Shown here: one piece after another, positions 63,271 to 64,000 of the stretch | Position numbering within the stretch: position 1 is the stretch's first letter | How the letters are laid out: each line of letters opens with the position of its first letter | From: Aminobacter ciceronei | Lineage (GTDB): Bacteria > Pseudomonadota > Alphaproteobacteria > Rhizobiales > Rhizobiaceae | Direction: 5' to 3' | Length of the DNA stretch: 64,000 nucleotides | Assembly: GCF_014138625.1 (NCBI RefSeq) | Contig: NZ_JACJHY010000013.1 | Span: 1 to 64,000, forward strand | Position numbers and translations under genes: made by a program | Notes under the pieces: model-generated | The model's database searches: none | Told to the model about the DNA's origin: nothing | What the model saw: only the letters and a program-made list of their open reading frames with translations

Positions 63271-63849
63271 ATGGACGTCATTCTCCTCGAACGCATTTCC
63301 CGCCTCGGCCAGATGGGCGACACCGTCAAGGTCAAGGACGGCTTTGCCCGTAACTTCCTGCTGCCCAAGGGCAAGGCGCTCCGTGCCAACGAAGCCAACA
63401 AGAAGAAGTTCGAAGGCCAGCGCGCCCAGCTCGAAGCCCGCAACCTCGAGCGCAAGTCGGAAGCCCAGCAGGTCGCCGACAAGCTCGACGGCAAGTCGTT
63501 CATCATCGTGCGTTCGGCTGGTGAAACCGGCCAGCTCTACGGTTCGGTCTCGACCCGCGACATCGCCGATCTGCTGATCGCCGAAGGCTTCACGGTTGCC
63601 CGCAACCAGGTCGAGCTCAACCAGCCGATCAAGACCATCGGCCTGACCAATGTCGCCATCGCGCTGCACGCCGAAGTCGAAGTCACCATCACGCTGAACA
63701 TCGCACGCACGGCCGATGAAGCCGAGCGTCAGGCGAAGGGCGAGACGCTGACCACCGCCGAAGCCATCTATGGCGACGACATCAACGAAAACGCCCGTCC
63801 GGACAGCTTCTTTGATCCGAACGAGGACGGCGAAGGCGACGAGGGCTGA
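63271..63849 (+). CDS. rplI: 50S ribosomal protein bL9
   Basis: A 192-residue L9: [20 protein letters not shown] with the family [15 protein letters not shown] start, a long helix and a C-terminal domain, plus an acidic tail of about 40 residues (ends EDGEGDEG) typical of rhizobia. The AAGGACAAGGAC region precedes ATG 63271. It is 215 bp after rpsR. Confidence 0.96.
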   Translation: MDVILLERISRLGQMGDTVKVKDGFARNFLLPKGKALRANEANKKKFEGQRAQLEARNLERKSEAQQVADKLDGKSFIIVRSAGETGQLYGSVSTRDIADLLIAEGFTVARNQVELNQPIKTIGLTNVAIALHAEVEVTITLNIARTADEAERQAKGETLTTAEAIYGDDINENARPDSFFDPNEDGEGDEG

Positions 63850-63909
63850 TCCAGCCTTCTGTCCCGATCCAAGTTTACCGGCCGGTCTTCCGGCCAGTTT
63901 TCTGGACCA

Positions 63910-63939
63910 AGCCCGGATGGCGACATCCGGGCTTTTTTT
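63910..63939 (+). terminator. Rho-independent terminator after rplI
   Basis: AGCCCGGATG (63910-63919) pairs with CATCCGGGCT (63924-63933) around a GCGA loop, followed by seven T. A second small stem, GGCCGG with CCGGCC, lies at 63880-63895. It ends the ribosomal operon. Confidence 0.95.
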
Positions 63940-64000
63940 GTGCCAGGCGTGGAACTTGGCAGCGTCGCTCCTATTTTGAGGAAAGGACTACACGACTGAC

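Overview
The window is a GC-rich (roughly 60-65% by eye) alphaproteobacterial chromosome segment, most likely from the Hyphomicrobiales (Rhizobiales), family Phyllobacteriaceae; Mesorhizobium or Aminobacter would fit. This is inferred from the gene orders SDR-uvrC-pgsA-moaD-moaE, lptF-lptG-lptD-surA-pdxA-rsmA, fabD-fabG-acpP-fabF-mltG-yicC-gmk and rpsF-rpsR-rplI, from the Omp25/RopB-type porin and from the many ABC importers. No rRNA, tRNA, CRISPR array or intact insertion sequence was seen.

Layout. 0-2 kb: end of a glutathione-dependent formaldehyde detoxification operon (frmA, gfa) followed by an orphan SsuA/NMT1-type binding protein. 2-4.4 kb: divergent TetR regulator and imine-reductase-like enzyme around a 27-bp palindrome, then a small YCII protein. 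4.5-9.7 kb: LysR regulator plus a polar amino acid ABC importer and a PatB/MalY-type C-S lyase, with a 21-bp palindrome in the promoter. 10-13.2 kb: sodium/solute symporter with its DUF4212 subunit and two small membrane proteins. 13.5-17 kb: exonuclease-CBS-nucleotidyltransferase fusion and membrane proteins, then a decayed stretch carrying a truncated second copy of the YCII gene. 17.7-32 kb: molybdopterin oxidoreductase, ABC-F ATPase, MFS exporter, secreted collagen-like protein, DinB, GST-like protein, ndk, orphan Imm53-type immunity protein, YbaY-META protein, moaE, moaD, pgsA, uvrC, SDR. 32.5 kb: Omp25-like porin.

33.2-36.9 kb is an accessory, partly decayed region. It holds two broken copies of a DnaB N-terminal domain gene, a helix-turn-helix remnant and a RuvC-like phage fragment (a prophage relic), an FkbM methyltransferase, and a compact three-gene operon of two 53-residue proteins sharing a GVRQP motif followed by a SLATT-like two-TM protein. 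This operon is the best candidate here for an undescribed system. A GT11 fucosyltransferase gene follows.

37.9-64 kb is core genome: GST, RNase T2 lipoprotein, rlmJ, TetR with an exported AhpD-like protein, holC, pepA, the LPS-transport and outer-membrane-assembly operon, gmk/yicC/mltG, the fatty acid synthesis cluster, an LTA-synthase-like phosphotransferase, and the rpsF-rpsR-rplI ribosomal operon. The start of yicC lies in five tandem 14-bp repeats that form four mini-ORFs coupled by ATGA overlaps.
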